Shown: positions 53,653 to 61,531 of the stretch, in pieces
Layout of the letters: every line of letters starts with the position of its first letter
Position numbering within the stretch: the first letter of the stretch is position 1
Assembly (NCBI RefSeq): GCF_022394535.1
Contig: NZ_CP089414.1
Location: 2,232,001-2,296,000, forward strand
Source: Dyella terrae
GTDB taxonomy: Bacteria; Pseudomonadota; Gammaproteobacteria; Xanthomonadales; Rhodanobacteraceae
Direction: 5' to 3'
DNA: 64,000 bases
Program-made: the position numbers and the translations under genes
The notes under the pieces: model-generated
Databases searched by the model: none
Told to the model about the DNA's origin: nothing
The model's input: the letters and a program-made list of their open reading frames with translations, nothing else

Positions 53653-54927
53653 ATGAAGCGCCCCAGCACCCAGCAACGCATCGGACCCCGCACCCTCTTC
53701 CGCAGCCTCGCCTGGCTGCGCATCTGCGCCATCGCCGGGCAGAGCACCGCCGTGCTTGTCTGTGCGTTGTGGATGCGCATGGATATCCCACTGCTGCCGC
53801 TGATGGTCGGCATTGGCTTGCTCGCGGTCTTCGCGGTGTTTGCTGCATGGCGCCTCACCCAGCCGTGGCCCATCCGCCAGTGGGAAACCATTCTCCATGT
53901 CGGTGTCGACACGCTGGTGCTGGGCTACCTGCTGCACTTCACCGGTGGTGCTAGCAATCCGTTTATCACGCTGCTGCTGATTCCTATTGCGCTAAGTGCG
54001 GCGGCGTTGACAGTCAACGCCGTGTTCACTGTCGCCGCAGTGGTCGGCGCGGCTTACGCGGTCTTGCTGTTCTGGTACGTGCCGCTGCCGGTGCCCATGC
54101 ATTCCACCAGCGGCTTTTCGCTGCACGTGCTCGGCATGGGCGTGAACTTCGTGATCATGGCCGTGCTGCTGGGCTTCTTCATCAATCGCCTTGCACGTGC
54201 CGTGCGCCTGCAGCAGTTGGAGATGCAACGCGTGCGCGAACGCGCACTGCGCGACGAGGGCATCCTGGCCATTGCCACGCAGGCGGCGGGTGCCGCCCAT
54301 GAACTGAACACGCCGCTGGCCACCATGCGTACGCTGCTGCCCGAGCTTCGCCGCGAGCACGCGGGCGACACCGCGCTGGCTGAAGACCTTGAGCTGCTGG
54401 AAGGACAGGTCGATCGCTGCCGCACCATCCTTCGCGAGATGGTCGCCTTCGGCAAAGCGCAGCTATCGCAGGAACCGGAACAGCTCACCGTCGATAAATT
54501 CATCCACGGCTGCCTGGAACGGTTTCAATTGCTACGGCCAGAAGCAGATCTTGCGCTTGCGCTCGACCAGGAAGCCGCACGCACTGTACTGCGCACGCCG
54601 CCAGGCCTACGTCACGCGCTACTCAACCTGCTGAACAACGCGGCCGACGCCTCCGCCCTCAATCACTCGCAGGCGGTAGCACTCACCGTGCGTCGTGATG
54701 GCGGCTGGCTGGAACTGATCGTGGCCGACCACGGCCCCGGCTTTGCCGACCCTACCGGCGAACTGTCGGAACTAGGCCGCTCGCATAAGCAAACAGGACT
54801 GGGCATCGGACTGGCGCTGGCTGAGGCCACGGCCGAACGCCTGGAAGGCGAATTGATCGCACTCAACACCGGGCACGGCGCACAAATGCGCCTGAGATTG
54901 CCGCTGGCCGTGATTGCTGCGCCATAA
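53653..54927 (+). CDS. regB: Redox-type sensor histidine kinase RegB/PrrB/ActS
   Basis: A 424-residue membrane histidine kinase. Six N-terminal helices contain the quinone-interaction motif GGASNPF (residues 98-104). The H box is GAAHELNTPLATM with His216. Cys256 in QVDRCRTILREM sits where RegB has its redox-active cysteine. The N box (LLNLLNNAADAS), DHGPGF and GIGLALAEA complete the kinase domain. It would phosphorylate the RegA-like regulator 98 bases downstream. The ATG at 53653 is the family start; the frame to 53593 is an extension. Confidence 0.9.
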   Translation: MKRPSTQQRIGPRTLFRSLAWLRICAIAGQSTAVLVCALWMRMDIPLLPLMVGIGLLAVFAVFAAWRLTQPWPIRQWETILHVGVDTLVLGYLLHFTGGASNPFITLLLIPIALSAAALTVNAVFTVAAVVGAAYAVLLFWYVPLPVPMHSTSGFSLHVLGMGVNFVIMAVLLGFFINRLARAVRLQQLEMQRVRERALRDEGILAIATQAAGAAHELNTPLATMRTLLPELRREHAGDTALAEDLELLEGQVDRCRTILREMVAFGKAQLSQEPEQLTVDKFIHGCLERFQLLRPEADLALALDQEAARTVLRTPPGLRHALLNLLNNAADASALNHSQAVALTVRRDGGWLELIVADHGPGFADPTGELSELGRSHKQTGLGIGLALAEATAERLEGELIALNTGHGAQMRLRLPLAVIAAP

Positions 54928-55025
54928 TCCCTGCGGCGGATAGCCACAGTGGCGCATGGCCACATGGGCATGCGTTGTCGCAGCGGCGAAAATGCCCACA
55001 TCGGCAGAACGCCGAGGAGAACACC

Positions 55026-55589
55026 ATGAGCGATCAACAACTACTCATCATCGACGACGATGCCACTTTCGCCCGCGTGCTTGCGCGTGCACTCAGCTCG
55101 CGCGGCTTCGACGTGATCACCGCCAGCAATGCCGACGAGGCCCGCGCACTCACCCGCCGCCACCAACCGCGCTACTGCGTGCTTGATTTGAAGCTGGGTG
55201 AGGAAAACGGGCTGCGCCTGATTCCGGAACTACAAGCGCTGGTGCCAGAAATCCGCGTGCTGCTGCTGACCGGCTACGCGTCCATTGCCACGGCCGTCGA
55301 AGCCATCAAGCGCGGCGCGCACGACTATCTCGCCAAACCAGTGGATGCCGATGCCGTGGTTCGCGCGCTGCTCGACGGCGATACCAATACCGGCGAAGAC
55401 GACGTGATCGACGCGCCGGAAGCGCCTCTCGCACTACGTCGTCTGGAGTGGGAACACATCCAGCGCGTGCTGACCGAATGCGATGGCAACATCTCGGAAA
55501 CGGCCCGCCGCCTGGGCATGCATCGCCGCACGCTGCAACGCAAGCTCAGCAAGCACCCCGTTCGCGAACGCCCCGAACACGAAGAGTAA
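55026..55589 (+). CDS. regA: Response regulator RegA/PrrA/ActR
   Basis: A 187-residue regulator. The receiver domain has Asp54 in YCVLDLKLGEENGL and Lys in HDYLAKPVDAD. A Pro/acidic linker is followed by a Fis-type helix-turn-helix (LTECDGNISETARRLGMHRR then TLQRKL), as in RegA/ActR. GGAGAACACC precedes the ATG at 55026. With RegB it forms a redox-responsive global regulatory pair. Confidence 0.92.
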   Translation: MSDQQLLIIDDDATFARVLARALSSRGFDVITASNADEARALTRRHQPRYCVLDLKLGEENGLRLIPELQALVPEIRVLLLTGYASIATAVEAIKRGAHDYLAKPVDADAVVRALLDGDTNTGEDDVIDAPEAPLALRRLEWEHIQRVLTECDGNISETARRLGMHRRTLQRKLSKHPVRERPEHEE

Positions 55590-55648
55590 GAAGCTCGGGC
55601 GCCGGGAAATAGACGAAGCACGTGACACCCTCCGTGCTTCTCTCCCTG

Positions 55649-56693
55649 CTAGCCGCCCGTCGACTCTGCTTCAGCCGGCAACGGCTCCGCAGTGCCATCG
55701 CTCTCATCGCCGTAGATCGCCACATGCGGCACACCGTCGGCACCGATCCAGCCGCGATACATACCATCGGTATTGAACGGCATCGACACGGTGCCGTTCG
55801 CATCCAGCGCAATGGCGCCGCCATTACCGCCCATCGACGGAATTTCCTGATTAATCACTTCGGCCGCTGCGCGACGCAACGGCACGCGCATCTGAGTCAC
55901 GCGCATGCAGATTTCATGCGCGGCCACGGTGCGAATGTAGTACTCACCCCAGCCCGTGCCGGACACCGCGCAGCCTGAATTGGCGTACGTGCCCGCACCA
56001 ATGATCGGCGTGTCGCCAACGCGCCCCCAGCGCTTGTCGTTCATGCCGCCCGTGGACGTGCCCGCCGCCAGATGCCCTTGTGCATCGAGCGCTACCGCAC
56101 CCACGGTACCGAAGTGCTTGGCGGTTTCAACGTCGGAGTGCTTTTCCTGGTTCTCGTCTTCCTTGAGCGCCTTCTGCAGCTGTTGCCAGCGCTCTTCCGT
56201 ACGGAAATAAGCCGGGTCAACCAGCGTGATGCCTACCTGCTTGGCGAACTCTTCCGCACCGTCGCCCACTAGCATCACGTGTTGTGATTTCTCCATGACC
56301 GCGCGCGCCAGCAAGATAGGATTCTTCACGCGATGCACGCCAGCCACGGAACCCGCTTCCAGCGTGGCGCCATCCATGATGGCCGCATCCATTTCGTTCT
56401 TGCCGTCGTGGGTAAAGACGGAGCCCTTGCCTGCATTGAAGTTCGGGTCGTCTTCGAGCACGGTGATGGCCGCGGACACCGCATCCACCGCGGTCTTGCC
56501 GGCTTTGAGTTGCGCGTAGCCGCTCTGCAGAGCCTGCGTCAGCGCGGCGCGCACAGCCTTTTCCTTGGCTGGGGTCATGTCGCGTTTGATCACGCCCGCC
56601 CCCCCCGTGGATCACCAGCACCGGCGAAGCGGCATGACACATGGACGCTATCCCCAGCGCCGCGATGGCGGCGACAAGACGGCTGGACTTCAC
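55649..56693 (-). pseudogene. Isoaspartyl peptidase/L-asparaginase (Ntn hydrolase), frameshifted at a G8 tract
   Basis: Plant-type asparaginase/IaaA homologue. The main frame (55649-56593) includes NFNAGKGSVFTHDGKNEMDA, the autoprocessing threonine in FGTVGAVALDAQGHLAAGTS, and GDTPIIGAGTYA. The start lies one frame over: GTG 56693 (GGGGAG 8 bases upstream), signal peptide VKSSRLVAAIAALGIASMCHA and SPVLVIHGG. The frames meet at eight C's (56599-56606; G on the coding strand); seven would give VIHGGAGVIKRDMT, the family sequence. As read, only a version lacking the signal and the first strand could be made. It ends 60 bases from regA, convergent. Confidence 0.85.
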
Positions 56694-56873
56694 GGACGGT
56701 ACTCCCCACAACGTTGGTGGGGAGTATAGCCAGCCGTTGCTTCATGCTCATCCGGAAGCGCATGGATCGCATCAGAACGCGATTCCGCCGCCTTGCGACC
56801 TTCGTACAGCATGTGCGGTCACCATTCCGTCGTATCCTTGGAAGCTGGCTCTCCCCTGCAAGAAGGCATCGCA

Positions 56874-58232
56874 ATGGACAAGGTTTATGCAAGCGCGGCG
56901 CAAGCCCTCGACGGCCTGCTGTTCGACGACATGACCATCGCCGCCGGCGGCTTCGGCCTCTGTGGCATCCCCGAGAACCTGATCGCGGCGCTACTGGCGG
57001 CCGGCACCAAGGGCCTGACCATCGTGGGCAACAATGCCGGCGTAGACGACTTCGGCATGGGTCCTCTGCTCAAGACCCGCCAGGTCAAGCGCGTCTATGC
57101 CTCCTACGTGGGCGAGAACAAGGAATTCGAGCGTCAGGTGCTGGCCGGCGAACTGGAGCTCCACCTGGTACCGCAGGGCACGCTCGCCGAGAAGCTGCGC
57201 GCCGGCGGCGCGGGTATCCCGGGCTTCTACACGCGCACCGCATTCGGCACCAAGCTCGCCGATGGCAAGGAAACCAAGATCTTCAACGGCAAGGAATACG
57301 TGCTGGAAGAAGCCATCCACGCTGACGTCTCTATCGTGAAGGCGTGGAAGGGTGATCGCCTGGGTAACCTGGTGTTCCGCAAGACCGCGCGCAACTTCAA
57401 CCCGATGATCGCCACCTGCGGCAAGATCTGCGTAGCCGAAGTGGAAGAACTGGTGGACGTGGGCGAGCTCGAGCCGGATGGCATCCACGTGCCCGGCATC
57501 TATGTCGACCGCATCATCAAGGGTCCGTCGTACGAGAAGCGCATCGAGTTCCGCACCGTTGCCGGCGCTAACACCGGCAAGGAAAGCCCGATCCGCACGG
57601 CCATGGCGCAACGCGCCGCCAAGGAATTGCAGGACGGCTTCTACGTGAACCTCGGCATCGGCATTCCCACGCTGGTCGCCAATTACATTCCGCCGGGCAT
57701 GGATGTCACGCTGCAGTCGGAAAACGGCCTGCTCGGCATTGGCCCGTTCCCGGATGATGCCCACGTTGATCCCGACCTGATCAATGCCGGTAAGCAGACC
57801 ATCACCACCCTGCCCGGCTCGAGCTTCTTCTCCAGCGCGGAATCGTTCGCGATGATCCGCGGCGGCCACGTCGACCTGTCGATCCTCGGCGGCCTGGAAG
57901 TGTCGTGCACCGGCGATCTCGCCAACTGGATGGTGCCGGGCAAGATGGTGAAGGGCCCCGGCGGCGCGATGGACCTGGTTAGTGGCGTGCAGCGCGTCGT
58001 GGTGCTGATGGAGCACACCGCGAAGGACGGTTCGCCCAAGATCAAGGACCAGTGCGACCTACCCATTACCGGCAAGGAATGCGTGGACCTGATCATCACC
58101 GACCTGTGCGTGTTCTCGGTCGAGAAGGGCAAGGGCCTGACGCTGATCGAGCTGCAGGACGGCGTAACGTTGGACGACGTGAAGACGAAGACGGGCTGCG
58201 CGTTCGCGGTGAGCCCGTCGTTGAAGCAGTAA
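56874..58232 (+). CDS. Single-chain 3-oxoacid CoA-transferase (fused A and B subunits)
   Basis: A 452-residue fusion. Residues 1-230 are the A subunit ([38 protein letters not shown]). Residues 244-445 are the B subunit ([19 protein letters not shown]) with the catalytic Glu283 in [15 protein letters not shown] short Gly/Ser linker joins them at about 230-243. Succinyl-CoA:acetoacetate CoA-transferases in bacteria are usually encoded by two genes; the mammalian SCOT is fused in the same order. It would activate acetoacetate or another 3-oxoacid with succinyl-CoA. It stands alone, with a hairpin after the stop. Confidence 0.93.
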   Translation: MDKVYASAAQALDGLLFDDMTIAAGGFGLCGIPENLIAALLAAGTKGLTIVGNNAGVDDFGMGPLLKTRQVKRVYASYVGENKEFERQVLAGELELHLVPQGTLAEKLRAGGAGIPGFYTRTAFGTKLADGKETKIFNGKEYVLEEAIHADVSIVKAWKGDRLGNLVFRKTARNFNPMIATCGKICVAEVEELVDVGELEPDGIHVPGIYVDRIIKGPSYEKRIEFRTVAGANTGKESPIRTAMAQRAAKELQDGFYVNLGIGIPTLVANYIPPGMDVTLQSENGLLGIGPFPDDAHVDPDLINAGKQTITTLPGSSFFSSAESFAMIRGGHVDLSILGGLEVSCTGDLANWMVPGKMVKGPGGAMDLVSGVQRVVVLMEHTAKDGSPKIKDQCDLPITGKECVDLIITDLCVFSVEKGKGLTLIELQDGVTLDDVKTKTGCAFAVSPSLKQ

Positions 58233-58240
58233 ACCGCACT

Positions 58241-58270
58241 GCGGCCTTCCAACTTTTGTTGGAAGGCCGC
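58241..58270. terminator. Hairpin between convergent CoA-transferase and histidine kinase genes
   Basis: Perfect 13-base arms GCGGCCTTCCAAC (58241-58253) and GTTGGAAGGCCGC (58258-58270) around a TTTT loop. It probably ends both transcripts; the downstream T tract is weak in the plus direction. Confidence 0.8.
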
Positions 58271-58283
58271 AAACACCGGCGCG

Positions 58284-59264
58284 CTACGCAGGCACCGGCG
58301 TCGATTCCGGAAAGCGAATGCGCGCGATGTGACGACGCCCATCGTGCGTTTGCAGCTCAAGCGGCCATTGGAAACGCTCGCTGATGCGCTGAGCGATGGC
58401 CAATTCGAAACCGTGGCGGTTGGCCCGGCCATGTGAGTCGTCGTAGCGGTGCGTCACCGTCACCATGCCCGGCATCACAGTGATTGCCACCGTGCCTCCT
58501 TCCGCCTGCTGGCAGGCGTTACGGATCAACTGCCAGCACAACACGGCAAAAACACGTGGCGAACCGTGCAAAGCGAAACGCGCGGGCTCGTCGAGCTCCA
58601 GCGTTATCGGGCGGCCCTCCAGCATCTCCAGCACATCGGGCAGTTCGTGGCGGATCACGTCGTTGACGACGAAATCCTCCTCGGTGAGCCCATTATCCGA
58701 TTCACGCGCCAGAATCAGTAAGGCCTCGACCAGTGCTTCCATTTCGCGCGTGGAGCGCTTGATGCGTTGCACGGAACGCTGTCCGAATTCACCCAGCGAG
58801 GAATCGTCCGCCAACATGTCGGCGGACATCTTGATCACGGTGAGCGGGCTGCGCAGTTCGTGACTCGCGTCGCGGGTGAAATTGCGTTCGCGCTGGTTGT
58901 ATCCGGCAATGCGGTTGGCGAACTCATAAAGGCTGCTCGCCAGCGTAGCCACGTCGGCGTCGGTACGGCGCGAGATCTGATCAGGTCGCCACCCGTCGAG
59001 GCCGGTGGATTGCTCATCCCAGGCGCTTACCGCTTGCGCGAGACGACTGATAGGGCCCCATTCGCGCCGCGCGGCCAACCACGACAGCACACTGATGATG
59101 ACAATGAGCGCGAGCACCGCGCCCATCGGGGCGACGTCATAGAAGCCCATCAGGCACGCGATCACGATGGCCAGCAACTGCAAGCCAAAGATGATCGCCA
59201 TGCGCCTATGGTACCGCCCGCTGCGGAATATCCGCGCGGGCTTGGAACTGCCCCTGCTGGCCAT
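58284..59264 (-). CDS. Sensor histidine kinase with degenerate ATP-binding boxes
   Basis: A 326-residue two-helix sensor. The helices (about 22-40 and 45-63) have almost no periplasmic loop, so it may sense a membrane signal. A HAMP-like segment precedes the H box RDASHELRSPLTVIK (His135) and N box QLIRNACQQ (Asn249). The G1 box (DxGxG) is not recognisable; the equivalent stretch is THRYDDSHGRANR (271-283). G2 reads HGFELAI, not GxGLAI. The ATG at 59264 is used; TTG 59270 also fits. It follows the response-regulator gene by about 20 bases in one operon. Confidence 0.85.
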   Translation of the reverse strand: MASRGSSKPARIFRSGRYHRRMAIIFGLQLLAIVIACLMGFYDVAPMGAVLALIVIISVLSWLAARREWGPISRLAQAVSAWDEQSTGLDGWRPDQISRRTDADVATLASSLYEFANRIAGYNQRERNFTRDASHELRSPLTVIKMSADMLADDSSLGEFGQRSVQRIKRSTREMEALVEALLILARESDNGLTEEDFVVNDVIRHELPDVLEMLEGRPITLELDEPARFALHGSPRVFAVLCWQLIRNACQQAEGGTVAITVMPGMVTVTHRYDDSHGRANRHGFELAIAQRISERFQWPLELQTHDGRRHIARIRFPESTPVPA

Positions 59265-59285
59265 AATCAACTCATGCGGACACGA

Positions 59286-60017
59286 TCATGCCGGCTGTGA
59301 GGCCGAGGCCACCTCCGATTCAAGATCGGCAAGGCGATATCCGGCGGAGTGGATGGTATGCAGCAGCGGACGCTCGAACGGTTTGTCGATGACGCGGCGC
59401 AGGTTGTAGAGGTGGGAACGCAATGTATCGGAATCGGGCAGCGTGTCGCCCCAGATTTCGCGCTCGATGTCACGGCGACTCACCACGCGGGGCGATTCGC
59501 GCATAAGGATCGCCAGCAGCTTCAGGCCGATCGGCGACACAGTGAGCTCTTGCCCGCTGCGCACCAACCGCAACGTAGCTGTGTCGAGCGTCATATCGCC
59601 TACGGTCAGGATTTCCGTGGACACCTGGCGACGATCGCGACGGATCAGCGCGCGCAGGCGGGCTTCCAATTCGCGTACTTCGAAGGGCTTGACCAAGTAG
59701 TCGTCGGCACCCGCCTCGAGGCCGATAAGCTTGTCCTCAAGCGTATCGCGCGCAGTCAGCATGAGTACCGGCGTAGATTTCTTGGCGTCGCGCCGCAACT
59801 TGCGGCACACGTCCAAGCCATCCATGCCCGGCAGCATCAGGTCGAGCACGACCACGTCGTAGCTGTTGGAAACAGCCAGATGCAAACCACTGACGCCATC
59901 GGCCGCGTAATCGACCGAATATCCCCTTCGCTCCAGAAATTCGCCGACCATTTCTGCGATCTGGCGATTGTCTTCGACCAGAAGGATCAGTCCTGCTTGT
60001 TCGTCGCGCGAGCTCAT
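59286..60017 (-). CDS. OmpR/PhoB-type response regulator
   Basis: A 243-residue regulator. The receiver domain has Asp59 in VVVLDLMLPGMDG and Lys in DDYLVKPFEVRELEARL. The winged-helix C-terminal domain (~137-232) ends with IDKPFERPLLHTIHSAGYRL. The first gene of a two-gene operon with the histidine kinase. GGAGGT lies about 5 bases upstream of its ATG. The signal and targets are unknown. Confidence 0.93.
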   Translation of the reverse strand: MSSRDEQAGLILLVEDNRQIAEMVGEFLERRGYSVDYAADGVSGLHLAVSNSYDVVVLDLMLPGMDGLDVCRKLRRDAKKSTPVLMLTARDTLEDKLIGLEAGADDYLVKPFEVRELEARLRALIRRDRRQVSTEILTVGDMTLDTATLRLVRSGQELTVSPIGLKLLAILMRESPRVVSRRDIEREIWGDTLPDSDTLRSHLYNLRRVIDKPFERPLLHTIHSAGYRLADLESEVASASQPA

Positions 60018-60139
60018 CCGTACCTCCTGAAGCTGACTTCACAAAGGTGAACAGCTAACGACCGGCATCGTGAGGGCCATGTGAAGACAATGACGCCCGA
60101 TTCACGCGCGGTTGTGATTATCATCACGTCTCGCGCGTT

Positions 60140-60758
60140 TCAACGCAAAAGCGGTGCCAAGCCCTTCCATACGTTGTCCAGCACCATGGGCTCGCCGGCA
60201 GCCACGGGGTGCAGGCCATCGTCCTGCATCAGCGCCGGCTTCAGCGCCACCCCGTCCAGCAGGAACGGGACCAGGGCCACGTTCTTCGTCTTGGCCAGGT
60301 CGGCATAAATGGCGCGCAGGCCGTCCCGGTACTGCGGGCCGTAGTTGACCGGCAGCTCGATACCCAGCAACAGCACGCGTGCGTGAGCCTTCTGTCCGGC
60401 ATCGACCATGGCCACTAGATTCTCCTTTAGCTGGGCCAGCGGCAGGCCCCTAAGGCCATCGTTGGCGCCCAACTCGATCACCAGTACTGCCGGCTGGTTC
60501 TTCTCCAGCAACGCAGGAAGGCGATTGCGCCCGCTCAGCGAGGTTTCGCCACTGATGCTGGCATTGACCACGGTCCAACCCGGCTCCATCTTGGCTGAGA
60601 CGGTCCCCCAGCAGATGAACCCAGCCGGCCTCGACTGGAATGTTGTGTGCGGCGGACAGCGAATCGCCCAGCACGAGTACGGTTTTCGGCGGCGTCGCCT
60701 GCGCGGCGCCGATGACGGCACCCCACAGCAAGACCAGGCAGCAAAGGAAACGACGCAT
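60140..60758 (-). pseudogene. tesA: TesA-like SGNH esterase/lysophospholipase, frameshifted as sequenced
   Basis: About 205 residues when joined; homologue of E. coli TesA (acyl-CoA thioesterase I / lysophospholipase L1). The signal peptide [21 protein letters not shown], block I VLGDSLSAAHNIP and GWVHLLGDRL are in one frame. VNASISGETS, ELGANDGLRG and the terminal DDGLHPVAAGE are in the next frame. The frames are joined by one extra base; dropping the base at 60596 (CTC-A-GCCAAG on the coding strand) gives DRLAKMEPGW. GGAGG lies 11 bases upstream of the ATG. It diverges from ybbA as in E. coli. Confidence 0.85.
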
Positions 60759-61503
60759 GAGTGGTAATGCCTCCGCAATGTCCGAGAGCCCACAGCCCGG
60801 CTCTAAGGGTGTCCTCTTGGACGCGGTCGATGTTAGCAAGTCAGTCCAGGGCCCCGAGGGGCGGCTCGACATCCTGAGTGGCGTGTCGCTGCAGGTGCGC
60901 GAGGGCGAGAGCTTCGCCATCGTCGGCGCGTCGGGTTCGGGCAAGACCACCCTGCTTGGCCTGCTTGCCGGTCTGGACACGCCCTCCAGTGGCCATATCG
61001 CCCTGGACGGCCACCCACTCGAACGCTTGGACGAGGAGGCGCGCGCCGACCTGCGCCGACGTTTGGTCGGCTTCGTGTTCCAGTCGTTCCATCTGTTGCC
61101 TGCCCTGACCGCCGAAGAAAACGTCATGCTGCCGCTGGAACTCGAAGGCCGCGATGACGCACGGGCCCGTGCCCGTGAAGCGCTGGAAGCCGTCGAGCTG
61201 ACGCCGCGACGCCGGCACTACCCGGCCCAGCTATCGGGCGGCGAACAGCAGCGCGTGGCGATCGCCCGTGCCTTCGTGCACAGCCCCCGCCTGCTGTTCG
61301 CGGACGAGCCCACTGGCAACCTGGACCAGCGCACCGGACAGCACGTGAGCGACCTGTTGTTTTCGCTCAACCATGATCACCGCACGACACTGGTGCTGGT
61401 CACGCACGATCCGCGGCTCGCCGCGCGTTGCGCGCGGCAGGTGACGTTGGACAACGGCCGTGTGGTCACGGCTCCACGCGCATCCGCGGCGGTGGCGCCG
61501 TGA
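60757..61503 (+). CDS. ybbA: ABC transporter ATP-binding protein YbbA
   Basis: A 248-residue LolD/MacB-family ATPase. Walker A is GASGSGKTT, the signature is [15 protein letters not shown] and Walker B is [12 protein letters not shown]. The ATG at 60757 has AAAGGAAA about 8 bases upstream and overlaps the start codon of the divergent tesA by two bases; the ATG at 60778 is an alternative. It is followed by its large permease partner, as in E. coli ybbA-ybbP. Confidence 0.93.
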   Translation: MSGNASAMSESPQPGSKGVLLDAVDVSKSVQGPEGRLDILSGVSLQVREGESFAIVGASGSGKTTLLGLLAGLDTPSSGHIALDGHPLERLDEEARADLRRRLVGFVFQSFHLLPALTAEENVMLPLELEGRDDARARAREALEAVELTPRRRHYPAQLSGGEQQRVAIARAFVHSPRLLFADEPTGNLDQRTGQHVSDLLFSLNHDHRTTLVLVTHDPRLAARCARQVTLDNGRVVTAPRASAAVAP

Positions 61504-61531
61504 TGGCGGCTACCTTCACCGGGTGGCGCGC

